A stretch of DNA of 64,000 nucleotides from Chromatiales bacterium (GTDB taxonomy: Bacteria > Pseudomonadota > Gammaproteobacteria > Steroidobacterales > GCA-2729495), in the NCBI GenBank assembly GCA_024234935.1, contig JACKNI010000001.1:930001-994000 (forward strand), written 5' to 3'. The position numbers and the translations under genes are program-made. Of the stretch, positions 17,634 to 26,692 are shown piece by piece. The first letter of the stretch is position 1. Every line of letters begins with the position of its first letter. The notes under the pieces are model-generated. The model ran no database searches and had not been told where the DNA came from. It worked only from the letters and a program-made list of their open reading frames with translations.

Positions 17634-18767
17634 TCAGTTGAGCCAGCGGCTCACCCTATCCAGAAGGGCCTTCATTTCTTCCTGTGTTTTCGGTAATTGA
17701 TCCGGCGGCATGTCAAGGTGGTTCGGTGGTAACTCCTGCTGGAATTGTCCAAAAATTTCTTTCACCATCTCCGTCGGATAGCGAGGCAACAGACGGCCCT
17801 CACGAAGCTTCGCAATCGGGATCTCCGCTTCGATTATCGCCTCAACGTTACGCGGTTCTTCCGCAAGTACAACTCCGCCGGGACCGGCAATCAGCGATTT
17901 GCCACCCATTTGCTCGGCATATGGGAGCTCTGGAGAAACCGCCATGTTCGACATCGCTGTGTAGAAGTTGTTGTAATAGGCGATCGCACGAACGTCGATC
18001 GGCGAGAACCCGGTCGCCGTGCGGAACATGATTTCAGTGCCGCGCATTGCGAAGGCAGCGTAAATCAGCGGATCGAGCTGTACCGTGCTTACGGCAATAT
18101 TACCGTACTCGGTCTGCAGGACGGGATACTCCGCCTCGATACCATATCGCTCACGGAACTTGTCGCGCACGTTCTCGATCGTAGTCGTTGGAACCTCTCC
18201 GCTTGGGTCGTATCTGGTCGCATTACGTGTCTTCCAGAAAATCTGTGCGACCTCGCCCTGACGATTAATGACAGGGTTAAGACTAAGAATATGTCCCGGC
18301 CAGCTGGAATCACGCGCGTAGCTGCCGAAAATTACATAGGTATCGCAGGCTTTAGCCATTTCTCCTATGCGACGGGTCTCCGGCCCCGGGATTTCGATCG
18401 TGTATTTAAGCTTCTCCGCTCGGGGACCAGCCGAGTAACCAGTCAATGGAAATTCGTTAAATAGTATGAAATCAGGCTTTTTGCCTTCGCTGCATGCCTT
18501 GTCGATCCAGTACTGCATACGCCGGAGGTTTTCTTCAAGGCCAGCCGCCGGATTATCTGCTTGCTGGATATTGAGTGCGATGTGCTGGACGACCTTTACA
18601 ACTACCACGTCTTTCGCAAGCGGTTTTACCGGATAAGTCCCATCCGCTCTCACAAGCTGCGGGATCTGCGGTTTGACTTGCCGGGTTTGCTCATTCTGCT
18701 CCCCTGACGCGCATGCGCCGAGACCAACCAGCATGGACAATGCGATTACATTCTTCATTCTTCTCAT
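17634..18767 (-). CDS. Nitrilase-superfamily lipoprotein with Ser at the nucleophile position
   Basis: A 377-residue protein from the ATG at 18767, which follows AGAGG. The N terminus MRRMKNVIALSMLVGLGACASG is a lipoprotein signal with lipobox L-G-A-C (Cys19). The nitrilase fold shows Glu105 (FNEFPLTGYS) and Lys179 (IFWKTRN). The segment that should hold Cys reads GNIAVSTVQLDPLIY; aligned on the conserved Pro and the following MRGxEI, the nucleophile position is Ser227. The upstream nitrilase-like protein at 14789 also has Ser there. Probably anchored in the periplasm or outer membrane. Operon with the ALDH; activity uncertain. Confidence 0.78.
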   Translation of the reverse strand: MRRMKNVIALSMLVGLGACASGEQNEQTRQVKPQIPQLVRADGTYPVKPLAKDVVVVKVVQHIALNIQQADNPAAGLEENLRRMQYWIDKACSEGKKPDFILFNEFPLTGYSAGPRAEKLKYTIEIPGPETRRIGEMAKACDTYVIFGSYARDSSWPGHILSLNPVINRQGEVAQIFWKTRNATRYDPSGEVPTTTIENVRDKFRERYGIEAEYPVLQTEYGNIAVSTVQLDPLIYAAFAMRGTEIMFRTATGFSPIDVRAIAYYNNFYTAMSNMAVSPELPYAEQMGGKSLIAGPGGVVLAEEPRNVEAIIEAEIPIAKLREGRLLPRYPTEMVKEIFGQFQQELPPNHLDMPPDQLPKTQEEMKALLDRVSRWLN

Positions 18768-18965
18768 ACTAATTACCTCTAGAGTGGTATGTCTGCTCGC
18801 AGTTGTTTGCAAGCAAGTTCTCTTGTGCATTTTTCACTATTGCCCGATCACGTCTTTCGTAGGCGCACTGCGGTTTATCGGCTACTTCCAGAACGACATC
18901 TGACATAAGGCTGATACAGGCGCCATTCGAATGCTTCCCACCGCACCCGACAAAATACCGGGAAC

Positions 18966-19688
18966 CTAGAGCTTCGCTTCACCCGGCAGCTTCAAAGAGT
19001 CGTCAGTCGCGTGAAATACCTTTGAGATGCAGGCCGATTTAGCAACACAGTCAACCACCAGGAGCGCCAGGTCGCGACGGGTGATCATCCCGAGGGCAGT
19101 CTGATCTTCGACCAGCTTGCCCTTCCCGGTAGCAGGAGCATCCCCATCGATTACGAGACCACCCGTTCGAATGATGGTGTAAGGAACTTGCCCCTTGAAC
19201 ACTGCGCTTTCGGCACGGCCGCGCTCCTCAAGGAAGCTGGTGTACTCGCCCCATTTGATATCGGGGAAATTTTTTATGTTATCCCCTGCGCCGACGGAAC
19301 TGATAAAGATAATCTGGCGCACTCCAGACTTTTCGCTTGATTTTACAATTTGCTGCATGGCTTGACCGTGGTCATAGGAAAAGACATCTGCACGGCGCCC
19401 GGATGCGTCGATCAGCACCGTAAATTTGCCCGACTCGATGGCAGATGCGATTTCGTTGCCGTTGTCGAGGTTGCCAATTGCATAGTCGACGTCGAGGCCC
19501 TTCAAGCGACTGCGGTCCGATGTCGAGCGTGCGAACACTGTGACAGCATCACCTGCATCGATGAGATCAGCGACGATATAGGCACCAAGCTTGCCCGTTC
19601 CTCCAAACACCAGAACCTTCTCGGCCGCTGTTGCGACATTCGCCAAAACCGAAACGACTGTCATAAAAAGAATTAATACGAATCGCAT
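18966..19688 (-). CDS. Exported NmrA-like NAD(P)-binding Rossmann protein 1
   Basis: A 240-residue protein started at the ATG at 19688, because MRFVLILFMTVVSVLANVATAAEK is a clear signal peptide with an A-x-A cleavage site. The mature protein begins immediately with a Rossmann strand and dinucleotide loop, VLVFGGTGKLGAYIV. Later parts fit atypical SDR/NmrA proteins: IIFISSVGAG and VPYTIIRTGGLV. It lacks a YxxxK catalytic pair. An NAD(P)-binding protein directed out of the cytoplasm is unusual. It lies downstream of another exported Rossmann protein and two DUF1838 genes on the same strand. Confidence 0.8.
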   Translation of the reverse strand: MRFVLILFMTVVSVLANVATAAEKVLVFGGTGKLGAYIVADLIDAGDAVTVFARSTSDRSRLKGLDVDYAIGNLDNGNEIASAIESGKFTVLIDASGRRADVFSYDHGQAMQQIVKSSEKSGVRQIIFISSVGAGDNIKNFPDIKWGEYTSFLEERGRAESAVFKGQVPYTIIRTGGLVIDGDAPATGKGKLVEDQTALGMITRRDLALLVVDCVAKSACISKVFHATDDSLKLPGEAKL

Positions 19689-19756
19689 GTGACTTCTTCC
19701 TCTACCTGAAAATAAAATCGCCTGCCACCCTTTTACAAATTGCACGCAGATACAAG

Positions 19757-20587
19757 TCAATCCTGCTTCAACCGTTCAAGCGCCGGCTTCCAGTCGCCTA
19801 GGTCTTTGGTGACAGCGTTATACATCTCGAACGTTTTTCCCTGCGCAGCCGGATTAAATAGCGTTTCAACAATGACTTTGGCAACATCGGCACGGCTTGT
19901 ATGAATGAGATTTGCAAAAACCGCATCACCTTGGGCCAATGCAATACCTGCCCTGCCGCCTGCCTCGTCACTCAGCGCGCTTGGTCGCACGATGGTGTAG
20001 GGCAAACCGCTTTTTCTGAGATACGACTCGGCATCACTCTTCCACCGAAGCAGGCCAGCAAATCCTTCGGTTGCTTGCGGATTGGCATGGCCGACGCCTG
20101 CCGAAGACATCATTGTGATGTGCTTTACTTTAGCCGCCACGCCAAGGTCAACCAGAGCGGCCACGGCTTCATATTCAACTTTCTGCGGTATGTTTGTCGG
20201 ATCACTGAAGCTGTTCGATCCGGCAGCGAACACGATATAGTCCACTCCATTGACTATATTCTTGAGAGTTGAAGGCGCTCGCAGGTCGCCCTGTACCCAC
20301 TCAACGGACGAATTGCCTTCCTTCGCCTGCTCGGAGTTGCGCGTAAGGCCGCGAACCTTGTATTGCCGCGACAATATCTCAGAGGCGATCAGTCTCCCGG
20401 TGCGGCCGGTAGCGCCTATGACGAGGACTGTTTCCGGGCCTGTGGCGCCGGAACCTTTGCCCCCCGCTGCAGCAACTGACGTCTGCCAGCCACCCGGCCC
20501 AACCAGCATGAACATAAAAGCAGCAGCTAAAACAGCCGTGCGTCGCGACTTCCTGATTGTTTGACAACTCATACTGATCGAATTCAT
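19757..20587 (-). CDS. Exported NmrA-like NAD(P)-binding Rossmann protein 2
   Basis: A 276-residue protein from the ATG at 20587, preceded by AAGGA. The N-terminal ~45 residues form a long signal with twin-arginine character (RKSRRTAVLAAAFMFML) ending in SVAAA. Then comes the Rossmann motif VLVIGATGRTGRLIASEIL. HITMMSSAGVG and LPYTIVRPSALSDE are typical of NmrA/atypical SDR proteins. It lies 22 bases downstream of the first DUF1838 gene and 68 bases upstream of the next Rossmann gene. This is one of three exported Rossmann proteins near DUF1838 genes in this window. Confidence 0.8.
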   Translation of the reverse strand: MNSISMSCQTIRKSRRTAVLAAAFMFMLVGPGGWQTSVAAAGGKGSGATGPETVLVIGATGRTGRLIASEILSRQYKVRGLTRNSEQAKEGNSSVEWVQGDLRAPSTLKNIVNGVDYIVFAAGSNSFSDPTNIPQKVEYEAVAALVDLGVAAKVKHITMMSSAGVGHANPQATEGFAGLLRWKSDAESYLRKSGLPYTIVRPSALSDEAGGRAGIALAQGDAVFANLIHTSRADVAKVIVETLFNPAAQGKTFEMYNAVTKDLGDWKPALERLKQD

Positions 20588-20609
20588 CGGTGACAGTCCT
20601 TCTGCAGCT

Positions 20610-21506
20610 TTACTTTTGTTGGCCAAAAATTGACAGGTGTTCTTTGGGTTTTGACCAGGATTCCGGATTTTTGTAGAAGGAACGATCCCTCTCCATGACG
20701 GGCTTCCTGATCGACTCGGGCAAATCGTCAAAAGACTTGATCTTGCCGCCCTGTCCACGGCCCATCGTAAATCCTGGTCGCGTTCCCATTTCCATCCAAA
20801 CTGGCCAGTTCATCATGTTCTGAAAGGTGAAGCGGGTTGACATCGCAGTGGCAACGGAAGCGTCGTTCAGCTCCGCCAAAGGAGCCGAATAGGTCGTAAA
20901 CTCATCTGTCCGGAACGGCCAATCGATATCCCGGCCGTTATCATCTTTCACCTGTGACGGGATCGCTCCGTGCGTTTCCTCGGACAAATATACGATTCCA
21001 TCGACGACAAAGGGCTGCCTGAACAATATGCTGAATGTCGTCCCCGGCGGCATCCCTTTCACGAGCTTCATTCCCTCCGGCGTCAACAAGAATTGACGTG
21101 GTCCGCCCTTGATATGACTGAGGCGGATTGGCTTTCCCGTATATGGATTGGTCACGTTATCCAGAACCCGCCCGTCTTCGGGCGAAAGGTAGTAGCCGAC
21201 CTCGCTTGCCGTTATCGTCATCGTGCCATCATTATTCATCTCGCTACGTGACCAGGACGCGATCTCGAGCGCGTATAACAAAGTAACCTGGCGATCGACG
21301 ACACCATAGGTCAGTGATTTGTACCACCAGTACATTGGATCGGAGCTGAAGCTGCCGCGCATTTTCTGGTATGCGAGAAAAGCATCAGCGTCATTACCTA
21401 GATTGAGCGACGTCCGATGGACGTTTTTCCCGAAGACCGCACCGACAAAGAGGCCAGCCGGAACTGCAGCAAGCACATGCCTTCTGGAAATTCTGTCAAT
21501 CGACAT
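20610..21506 (-). CDS. Tat-exported DUF1838 family protein (a)
   Basis: A 298-residue protein beginning MSIDRISRRHVLAAVPAGLFVGAVFG, a twin-arginine signal. The body shows the family pattern: a W-W-Y segment near residue 60 (MYWWYKSLTYGVV), NPYTGKPIRLSH at about 121-132, and near the C terminus NWPVWMEMGTRPGF followed by KSFDDLPESI. DUF1838 has no known function. It is probably periplasmic. It lies between DUF1838 (b) and the exported Rossmann protein at 19757, with 22 bases to the latter. Divergent from the other four paralogues in the N-terminal half. Confidence 0.8.
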   Translation of the reverse strand: MSIDRISRRHVLAAVPAGLFVGAVFGKNVHRTSLNLGNDADAFLAYQKMRGSFSSDPMYWWYKSLTYGVVDRQVTLLYALEIASWSRSEMNNDGTMTITASEVGYYLSPEDGRVLDNVTNPYTGKPIRLSHIKGGPRQFLLTPEGMKLVKGMPPGTTFSILFRQPFVVDGIVYLSEETHGAIPSQVKDDNGRDIDWPFRTDEFTTYSAPLAELNDASVATAMSTRFTFQNMMNWPVWMEMGTRPGFTMGRGQGGKIKSFDDLPESIRKPVMERDRSFYKNPESWSKPKEHLSIFGQQK

Positions 21507-21580
21507 CTAGTTCTGCACCTTCCAAACAAGCCGGTCACGACCACGCAATGTGGCAACCATGTTGCTCGCCGATCCCCCTG

Positions 21581-22417
21581 TCATCGGGATCCGAGGCTCC
21601 CAATCGGATCTCGCGCCACATCCGGATGCGCTTTGGCCAGCAGCGCCCGCCAGGTCTCGGGAACCTCATCGAAAGTCGCCACCTTTGAGCCGACGATACG
21701 AGAGATCAATCCGCCCGGCTGGTCGCCCATCTGCATCCAGCCTTGCCACCCGCCAAGTCCCTGGAGATGGAGAGACGCAGGCACGAACGTGAGGCTTTTA
21801 TCCGCCAGATCCGTCATTCTGCAGCGAAAGGTGGACCACTCTGCACTGTAGACGGCAGCACCGCTGGCCGGCAGCATCTTCGTCGCTGCGTCGTCAGAAA
21901 CCCAGATTTCGTCGCCATGAACGGTGAGGATGGCCTTTTTGCGGTCCGACTCGAACTTGGCACCGCCGATCTCGGACGGCAGGTCGAGCGAACCGTCCGA
22001 ATGGTATTGCATGGTGAAGGGTCGCGCCGGCGTGCGCTTGTAATCCAGCGTCTTGCCGGTGAACGGGTTGGTCATCGACTCAAGCAGTCGGCCGCTTTCC
22101 AGATCGGTATAGAAAATGTGCTCCAGGACATCCACCGACCATCCGGCAGGGGTGGTCGTCACTCTAGTAATAGCGCACGCCTCGATGCCGTGAAATGGTC
22201 TTACTTCATTGTGAATCTGGCCGTACTTGGCGCCCTTCATCCACCAAAACAGAACACCATCATTCGGCCGATATCGCATTTTTCGAAACATCGGACCGAA
22301 CTCACCGAGTGCCGGGGGAACGGCGCCTGCGCTTGCCCAAGCCACCGGAATCAAAGGCGCTAAAGCTGCGCCAAGCACCAGGGCCCGACGGTTCAGATTC
22401 GGTTGCGATCGCGTCAT
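21581..22417 (-). CDS. Tat-exported DUF1838 family protein (b)
   Basis: A 278-residue protein. I prefer the ATG at 22417 (preceded by GAGG at proper distance) over the one six codons earlier. The signal NLNRRALVLGAALAPLIPVAWA is twin-arginine type. Conserved features: FRKMRYRPNDGVLFWWMKGAKYGQ, TNPFTGKTLDY, GWQGWMQMGDQPGG and ATFDEVPETW. It resembles DUF1838 (d) at 37633 more closely than (a). Upstream gene of the minus-strand cluster that includes (a) and two Rossmann proteins. Function unknown. Confidence 0.8.
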   Translation of the reverse strand: MTRSQPNLNRRALVLGAALAPLIPVAWASAGAVPPALGEFGPMFRKMRYRPNDGVLFWWMKGAKYGQIHNEVRPFHGIEACAITRVTTTPAGWSVDVLEHIFYTDLESGRLLESMTNPFTGKTLDYKRTPARPFTMQYHSDGSLDLPSEIGGAKFESDRKKAILTVHGDEIWVSDDAATKMLPASGAAVYSAEWSTFRCRMTDLADKSLTFVPASLHLQGLGGWQGWMQMGDQPGGLISRIVGSKVATFDEVPETWRALLAKAHPDVARDPIGSLGSR

Positions 22418-22603
22418 AGGATGGCCTCGAGTCAAGAGTTACCCGGCCGATAAAGCAGACGACCCCGGATGCCGACTACTAATATCTTGGAACACTTCTA
22501 TAAGCCAACAACAAATACTGCCGATTAACAATGATCGGTATTTCAACAATAGCTAACCGGTAAAATCCGGGGACGCATGCAAACGCTTCGCCCGTAGACT
22601 GCC

Positions 22604-22651
22604 CATGACGCCATGGGGCCATGACGCCATGGGGCCATGACGCCATGGGGC
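22604..22651. repeat. 16-bp tandem repeat, three copies
   Basis: The unit CATGACGCCATGGGGC occurs three times head to tail in the 256-base gap between DUF1838 (b) and the cyclase-family gene. It has no spacers, so it is not a CRISPR array. A possible slippage-prone element; no function is evident. Confidence 0.85.
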
Positions 22652-22673
22652 CACCACCCCTTTCAGGCATCTG

Positions 22674-23663
22674 CTACCGAATCGCAACCGGGTGCACATT
22701 ACCCTGCACCGCACCCACTACTCGGGGTGTAGCCAGGACGAACAGAAATTCCCACGCCTTGTCATTCACCAACTCTCTGGTGACGATGTTTTCCAGCAGA
22801 TAAACACCATTTTTAGCCAGCATCTCCTGGTGGACTGGCATTACCAGGCTGCGATCCTCAGACGGCACAACCTCCACTGCGTCGCTATCGGCGCCGATTG
22901 CTATGACACCCAGCTCCGCAAGATACCGGGCGCCCTCCAGCCCCAAACCCGGCTCATTGATATTCATCCTTGGGCCCATAGCTTTCGTAGCGTCCATCCA
23001 GCCCGTATGAAGGAGCACTACGTCTCCTTTGCGCAACACGACACCCTGCCGCTTGCTGGCTTCGCGGATCTCCGCCACGTTGATAGCGTCTCCCTCTTTT
23101 AAAGCCTCGACTCCCCGTGCGCCCGCAAAGTCCAGCACTACGCCTCTGGCAACCAGCGGTGGTATGTTATGGACACTGAACTTCGTTACGCCGCCCGGCC
23201 TAACGAACTCGGTGGCAGGCACCCCGTTGTAATAACGGAAGTTGATCCCCGCGTGCGCAAAGCCGTCGATCTGTGTACCAAGTCCCTGCCATAGATAAAC
23301 CGCGTCATCGTTGGCTGTAAACTGATTCGGTCCAAAGGGCTTGCCATCTCCGAACCCGACTTGCACTACCGTAACGCTGGCTCTTCGATAGGACCGCGGC
23401 GGCGTTGCGGGGTCTACGGCAACCGCCAGGGAATAGATCTTGCCGCGGTCGACGAGCTTGGCAGCGTCGCGTACCGTCTTTTCGTTTATGAAGTTAGCTG
23501 CGCCAATGGTATCGTCGGGGCCAAACTTCGATGGATACCAGTCACTTTTCGCGTCCGCAGCATTTTCTTGTGCCGTGGCCCAACCCAAGGGCGCTATAGA
23601 TGCGATAGCACCGGCTGCAAGTATTAAAACCATTCCTGATGCAACCGAAAACCGCTTCGTCAT
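22674..23663 (-). CDS. Exported cyclase-family (COG1878, kynurenine formamidase-like) protein
   Basis: A 329-residue protein started at the ATG at 23663, preceded by GGTGAGG. MTKRFSVASGMVLILAAGAIASIAPLGWATAQ is a signal peptide. The catalytic region reads LGTQIDGFAHAGINF, corresponding to the H-x-G-T-H-x-D-x-x-x-H metal motif with Gln where the first family His stands; GTQxD variants are common in the COG1878 branch. GDVVLLHTGW and GADSDAVE are other family landmarks. Such enzymes hydrolyse or cyclise amides and lactones. The substrate here is unknown; the location should be periplasmic. Confidence 0.82.
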   Translation of the reverse strand: MTKRFSVASGMVLILAAGAIASIAPLGWATAQENAADAKSDWYPSKFGPDDTIGAANFINEKTVRDAAKLVDRGKIYSLAVAVDPATPPRSYRRASVTVVQVGFGDGKPFGPNQFTANDDAVYLWQGLGTQIDGFAHAGINFRYYNGVPATEFVRPGGVTKFSVHNIPPLVARGVVLDFAGARGVEALKEGDAINVAEIREASKRQGVVLRKGDVVLLHTGWMDATKAMGPRMNINEPGLGLEGARYLAELGVIAIGADSDAVEVVPSEDRSLVMPVHQEMLAKNGVYLLENIVTRELVNDKAWEFLFVLATPRVVGAVQGNVHPVAIR

Positions 23664-24091
23664 ACCAATTACCTCACCTTCGACCAACATTAGCGCTTGC
23701 TCTTCAGGCACAAGCGCACGAAACATTTCCCGCACCCACTTTTCACAGCACACCCATGTCGCCGCGCATCAACAGGACTCGTCTTTTGTCGCCGAAAAAA
23801 AAACTTACCACATCAGGTAACTCACCCACTAACAACTAATATGATGCATTCACTTCCGCGTCGAAGACCGCGGTAGATTGCTCCAGAAACCGTCAAAACC
23901 AGCATGCCGCCGCCGTCACACTGGCTGGTTGTTTAAGCTCCGGATTACTTGTTGGCAGCTGTTGTGCCGAGCATCCATACTCAGCTTATTCAGCGAAACG
24001 ACGTTTGATACAGAGTCGTAACATTCTTGCTCGATGGAATTGTTTCAATTTGTCTGCATTGCAGCATTACTCAACTTGTATAGGCCCCTGA
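23664..24091. other. Divergent promoter region, no gene
   Basis: A 428-base gap between the minus-strand cyclase gene and the plus-strand DUF1838 (c) operon. I see no coding sequence, strong hairpin or recognisable operator; it must hold the promoters of both transcripts. Confidence 0.5.
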
Positions 24092-24994
24092 ATGAGCTCT
24101 GAGTTCCACGTATCTCGCCGCAATACACTCGGCATATTAATTGGCAGCTTTCTTGCTGGAGCAGGCTCAGTTCTCGCGCCTGCGGCGCATAGCGCTTCTC
24201 CGTTGCCGTCCGGTAAAAATGGTTCTTTGGATCCCTACGACGCTGATGACTTCGCGGTGATTAGCCGAAAACTGCTTTACCGCGGCGATGATGGTTTGTG
24301 CTTCGCGTGGCTGAAAGCAACCAAATACGCGTTGGTCAAGAGTAGCCTGACTCCGCTGCACAGCATGGAGTCGGGAGCGCTTTTTAGGATCCAGACAACG
24401 ACCGATGGCTATGACGTCACTACGCTGGAGAGGACCTTTTACACCGCTGTCGGAACCGACGATCTCCTGGATGAGTGGCGCAATCCATTAACGGGCGAGA
24501 CCTTGATGCTGAAACGTGGCCCGGTGGGTCCGACTACGCAAAAGTATCGTCGCGACGGGTCGCTAGTGCTTCCGAAAGCCTATCTGGGACTCGATTTCGA
24601 AGCGACCTCCAGCACCAGGCTGGCAAATATTCACGGAGACGACATCTGGTTACTGGTTGATTCCGACGCCAAGGTATTTCGAAACGGACCAGATAAGCCA
24701 CCGTTTCATGTTACCGAGATGCGCACCACGCAGGCGCGTCTATCGGACGCCATTAAGCCGAAAAACAACCTGGTGGAGACCTCGCTCAGTCTTCACGAAG
24801 TGAATAGCTGGCCCGAAACCATGCGTATGGGCGATATCGATGGGTCGGTGATAATCCGCGGATTCGGCCGCAAGATATTTGACTTCAACAAGATGCCCGA
24901 CTCCTGGCTGACGAAACTGCGCCGTATCAATCCCGACATCGCGGCTGATCCCGTCGCCGCACTGGATAAAACTGCCGCCAGATTCGAACAGTAA
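24092..24994 (+). CDS. Tat-exported DUF1838 family protein (c)
   Basis: A 300-residue protein starting MSSEFHVSRRNTLGILIGSFLAGAG, a twin-arginine signal. Family landmarks: ISRKLLYRGDDGLCFAWLKATKYAL, RNPLTGETLMLKRGPVGP, SWPETMRMGDIDG and FDFNKMPDSW. In MRMGDIDG the usual Pro of the motif is replaced by Asp. First gene of a plus-strand operon with the beta-propeller lipoprotein (18 bases downstream) and a PepSY protein. Divergent from the cyclase gene cluster that holds DUF1838 (a) and (b). Confidence 0.8.
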   Translation: MSSEFHVSRRNTLGILIGSFLAGAGSVLAPAAHSASPLPSGKNGSLDPYDADDFAVISRKLLYRGDDGLCFAWLKATKYALVKSSLTPLHSMESGALFRIQTTTDGYDVTTLERTFYTAVGTDDLLDEWRNPLTGETLMLKRGPVGPTTQKYRRDGSLVLPKAYLGLDFEATSSTRLANIHGDDIWLLVDSDAKVFRNGPDKPPFHVTEMRTTQARLSDAIKPKNNLVETSLSLHEVNSWPETMRMGDIDGSVIIRGFGRKIFDFNKMPDSWLTKLRRINPDIAADPVAALDKTAARFEQ

Positions 24995-25012
24995 CCTCAG
25001 GATCAGATCTCT

Positions 25013-26656
25013 ATGTGCAGCTTAACCCGATCAACGGCTTCACACGTTTGCCGTAACATACTTGCGGGACTGGGGACACTCTTTATCATTGCCTGCGCGC
25101 AGCAACCAACGAAGTCCGAGCCACGTCAATCAATTCTGGTAGCCGGAACGCCGATGCATGGCATTCAGGGCCTTGCATGGGGACCGGACGGTTACCTTTA
25201 CGCTGGCGCAATTGCCGCGCAAAGAATTAGCAAAATCCATCCTGTCACCGGCGACGTTGAGGTCGTTGTCGATGCTCCGCTCGGTGAGGCTGATGACCTC
25301 GCGTTAGCAGAGAACGGTACCCTGGCGTGGACGGCGATTGTTGCTGGCGAACTGAGGCTTCGGAAACCAGACGGTACAGTGGTGACTGTCGCAGCCAATT
25401 TGCCGGGCATCAACCCTGTCGCTTTCCGCAAGGACGGGCGTTTTGTGGCGGGGCAGTTGGGATTCAGAGATGCGCTTTTCGAATTCGATCCGGCCGGCAA
25501 AAAAGCACCGCGCCTTATTACAGATGCGGTAAAGGGGCTGAACAGTTTCGAGTTCGGCAGCGATGGGCGCCTCTATGCACCGTATTGGCAGGCAGGCGTT
25601 CTGGTAGCAATCAATATTGACAGCGGCGAAATCGAGGAAATTGCTGACGGCCTGGGAACACCGTCGGCGGTCAGCCTGGATTCGCGCGGCCGGATGGTAA
25701 CCGTGGATTACCTTACCGGGAAGATTCAGCGCACGGATCCCAAGACAGGAGCGACCGAACTGATCGCGACAGTCGCACCACCACTCGACAACCTGGCTGT
25801 GGGTCCTGATGACACGATTTACGTTTCCGACACTGCAAACAGCGGTATCGTGGCCATCAACCCCACCACGGGCGCGCAAAGAACGGTAGTCGGCGGTGCG
25901 TTTTCCACACCGGGCGATCTGGCGATTACAACAGTTGGTGGCAGTGAGGCACTGGTTGTCGCCGACTCCACTGGTTTTCGTTTTGTCGACCCGGTGAGCG
26001 GCACAGTGAACCGCCCACCGTTCAATTTTGCCGCAGGCGGGTCACTCAGCATCGATGCGACTGATGAAGTCCTTGCATTTGCAGATGCCAGGAGCGGCCG
26101 TATTCACATGATCAATCGCAAAAGCGGTGACATGCTTTGGAACACCATGGGTGCGCAGGCTCCTTATGGTGTCCTGATTCTCAACAACGAAACGGTGATT
26201 GTCACAGAATATGCAAAGGGCGCTTTACAGCAATATAACGGCAGCGCTGCGACGCTCATCATGGACGGACTGGACGGGCCCGTAGGCATCACCCGGGCCG
26301 GGCCACGCTCCGTGTATGTCACGGAAAACAAAAGCGGCCATATCACCCTGATTGACCTGGTGGAAGGAACCAAGGTTCGAATCGTCTCCGGTCTCGACCA
26401 CCCGGAAGGCCTTGCGCTTATGAAGGACGGCCGGCTGGCAGTCGTTGAGGCAGGCGCTGGCCGCCTGAGCGCCATCGACCTGGGTAGCGGTGAGAAGACG
26501 GTTCTGGCTTCCGGATTACCCTTGAACGTCCCCGTTATTCTTGCACCGCAAGCAGTAGGCATGCCGGCCGGGGTAGCCGTTGCCGCAGATGGAACAATCT
26601 ATGTGAGCTGCGCTGGCGATAACAGCATCCGCAAGATCACCGTCGGTAGCAACTAA
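25013..26656 (+). CDS. SMP-30/NHL-type beta-propeller lipoprotein
   Basis: A 547-residue protein. The N terminus ends in GTLFIIACAQQPTK, a lipobox with the Cys at about residue 28. The rest consists of repeated propeller blades with GPDGYLYAGA, GSDGRLYAPY, VGPDDTIYVSD and AADGTIYVSCAGDNSI motifs, typical of SMP-30/gluconolactonase and NHL folds; two propellers may be present, given the length. Such proteins can be lactonases, but propellers also bind ligands. It lies in the DUF1838 (c) operon and should be attached to a membrane facing the periplasm. Confidence 0.78.
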   Translation: MCSLTRSTASHVCRNILAGLGTLFIIACAQQPTKSEPRQSILVAGTPMHGIQGLAWGPDGYLYAGAIAAQRISKIHPVTGDVEVVVDAPLGEADDLALAENGTLAWTAIVAGELRLRKPDGTVVTVAANLPGINPVAFRKDGRFVAGQLGFRDALFEFDPAGKKAPRLITDAVKGLNSFEFGSDGRLYAPYWQAGVLVAINIDSGEIEEIADGLGTPSAVSLDSRGRMVTVDYLTGKIQRTDPKTGATELIATVAPPLDNLAVGPDDTIYVSDTANSGIVAINPTTGAQRTVVGGAFSTPGDLAITTVGGSEALVVADSTGFRFVDPVSGTVNRPPFNFAAGGSLSIDATDEVLAFADARSGRIHMINRKSGDMLWNTMGAQAPYGVLILNNETVIVTEYAKGALQQYNGSAATLIMDGLDGPVGITRAGPRSVYVTENKSGHITLIDLVEGTKVRIVSGLDHPEGLALMKDGRLAVVEAGAGRLSAIDLGSGEKTVLASGLPLNVPVILAPQAVGMPAGVAVAADGTIYVSCAGDNSIRKITVGSN

Positions 26657-26692
26657 GCCTTAGCCTGTCCGGAACTGGCTACAGGAGCAAAC

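Noticed and set aside
22604..22651. Possible CRISPR-like repeat
   Set aside because: Three 16-bp units lie directly head to tail without spacers, and no cas genes are present.
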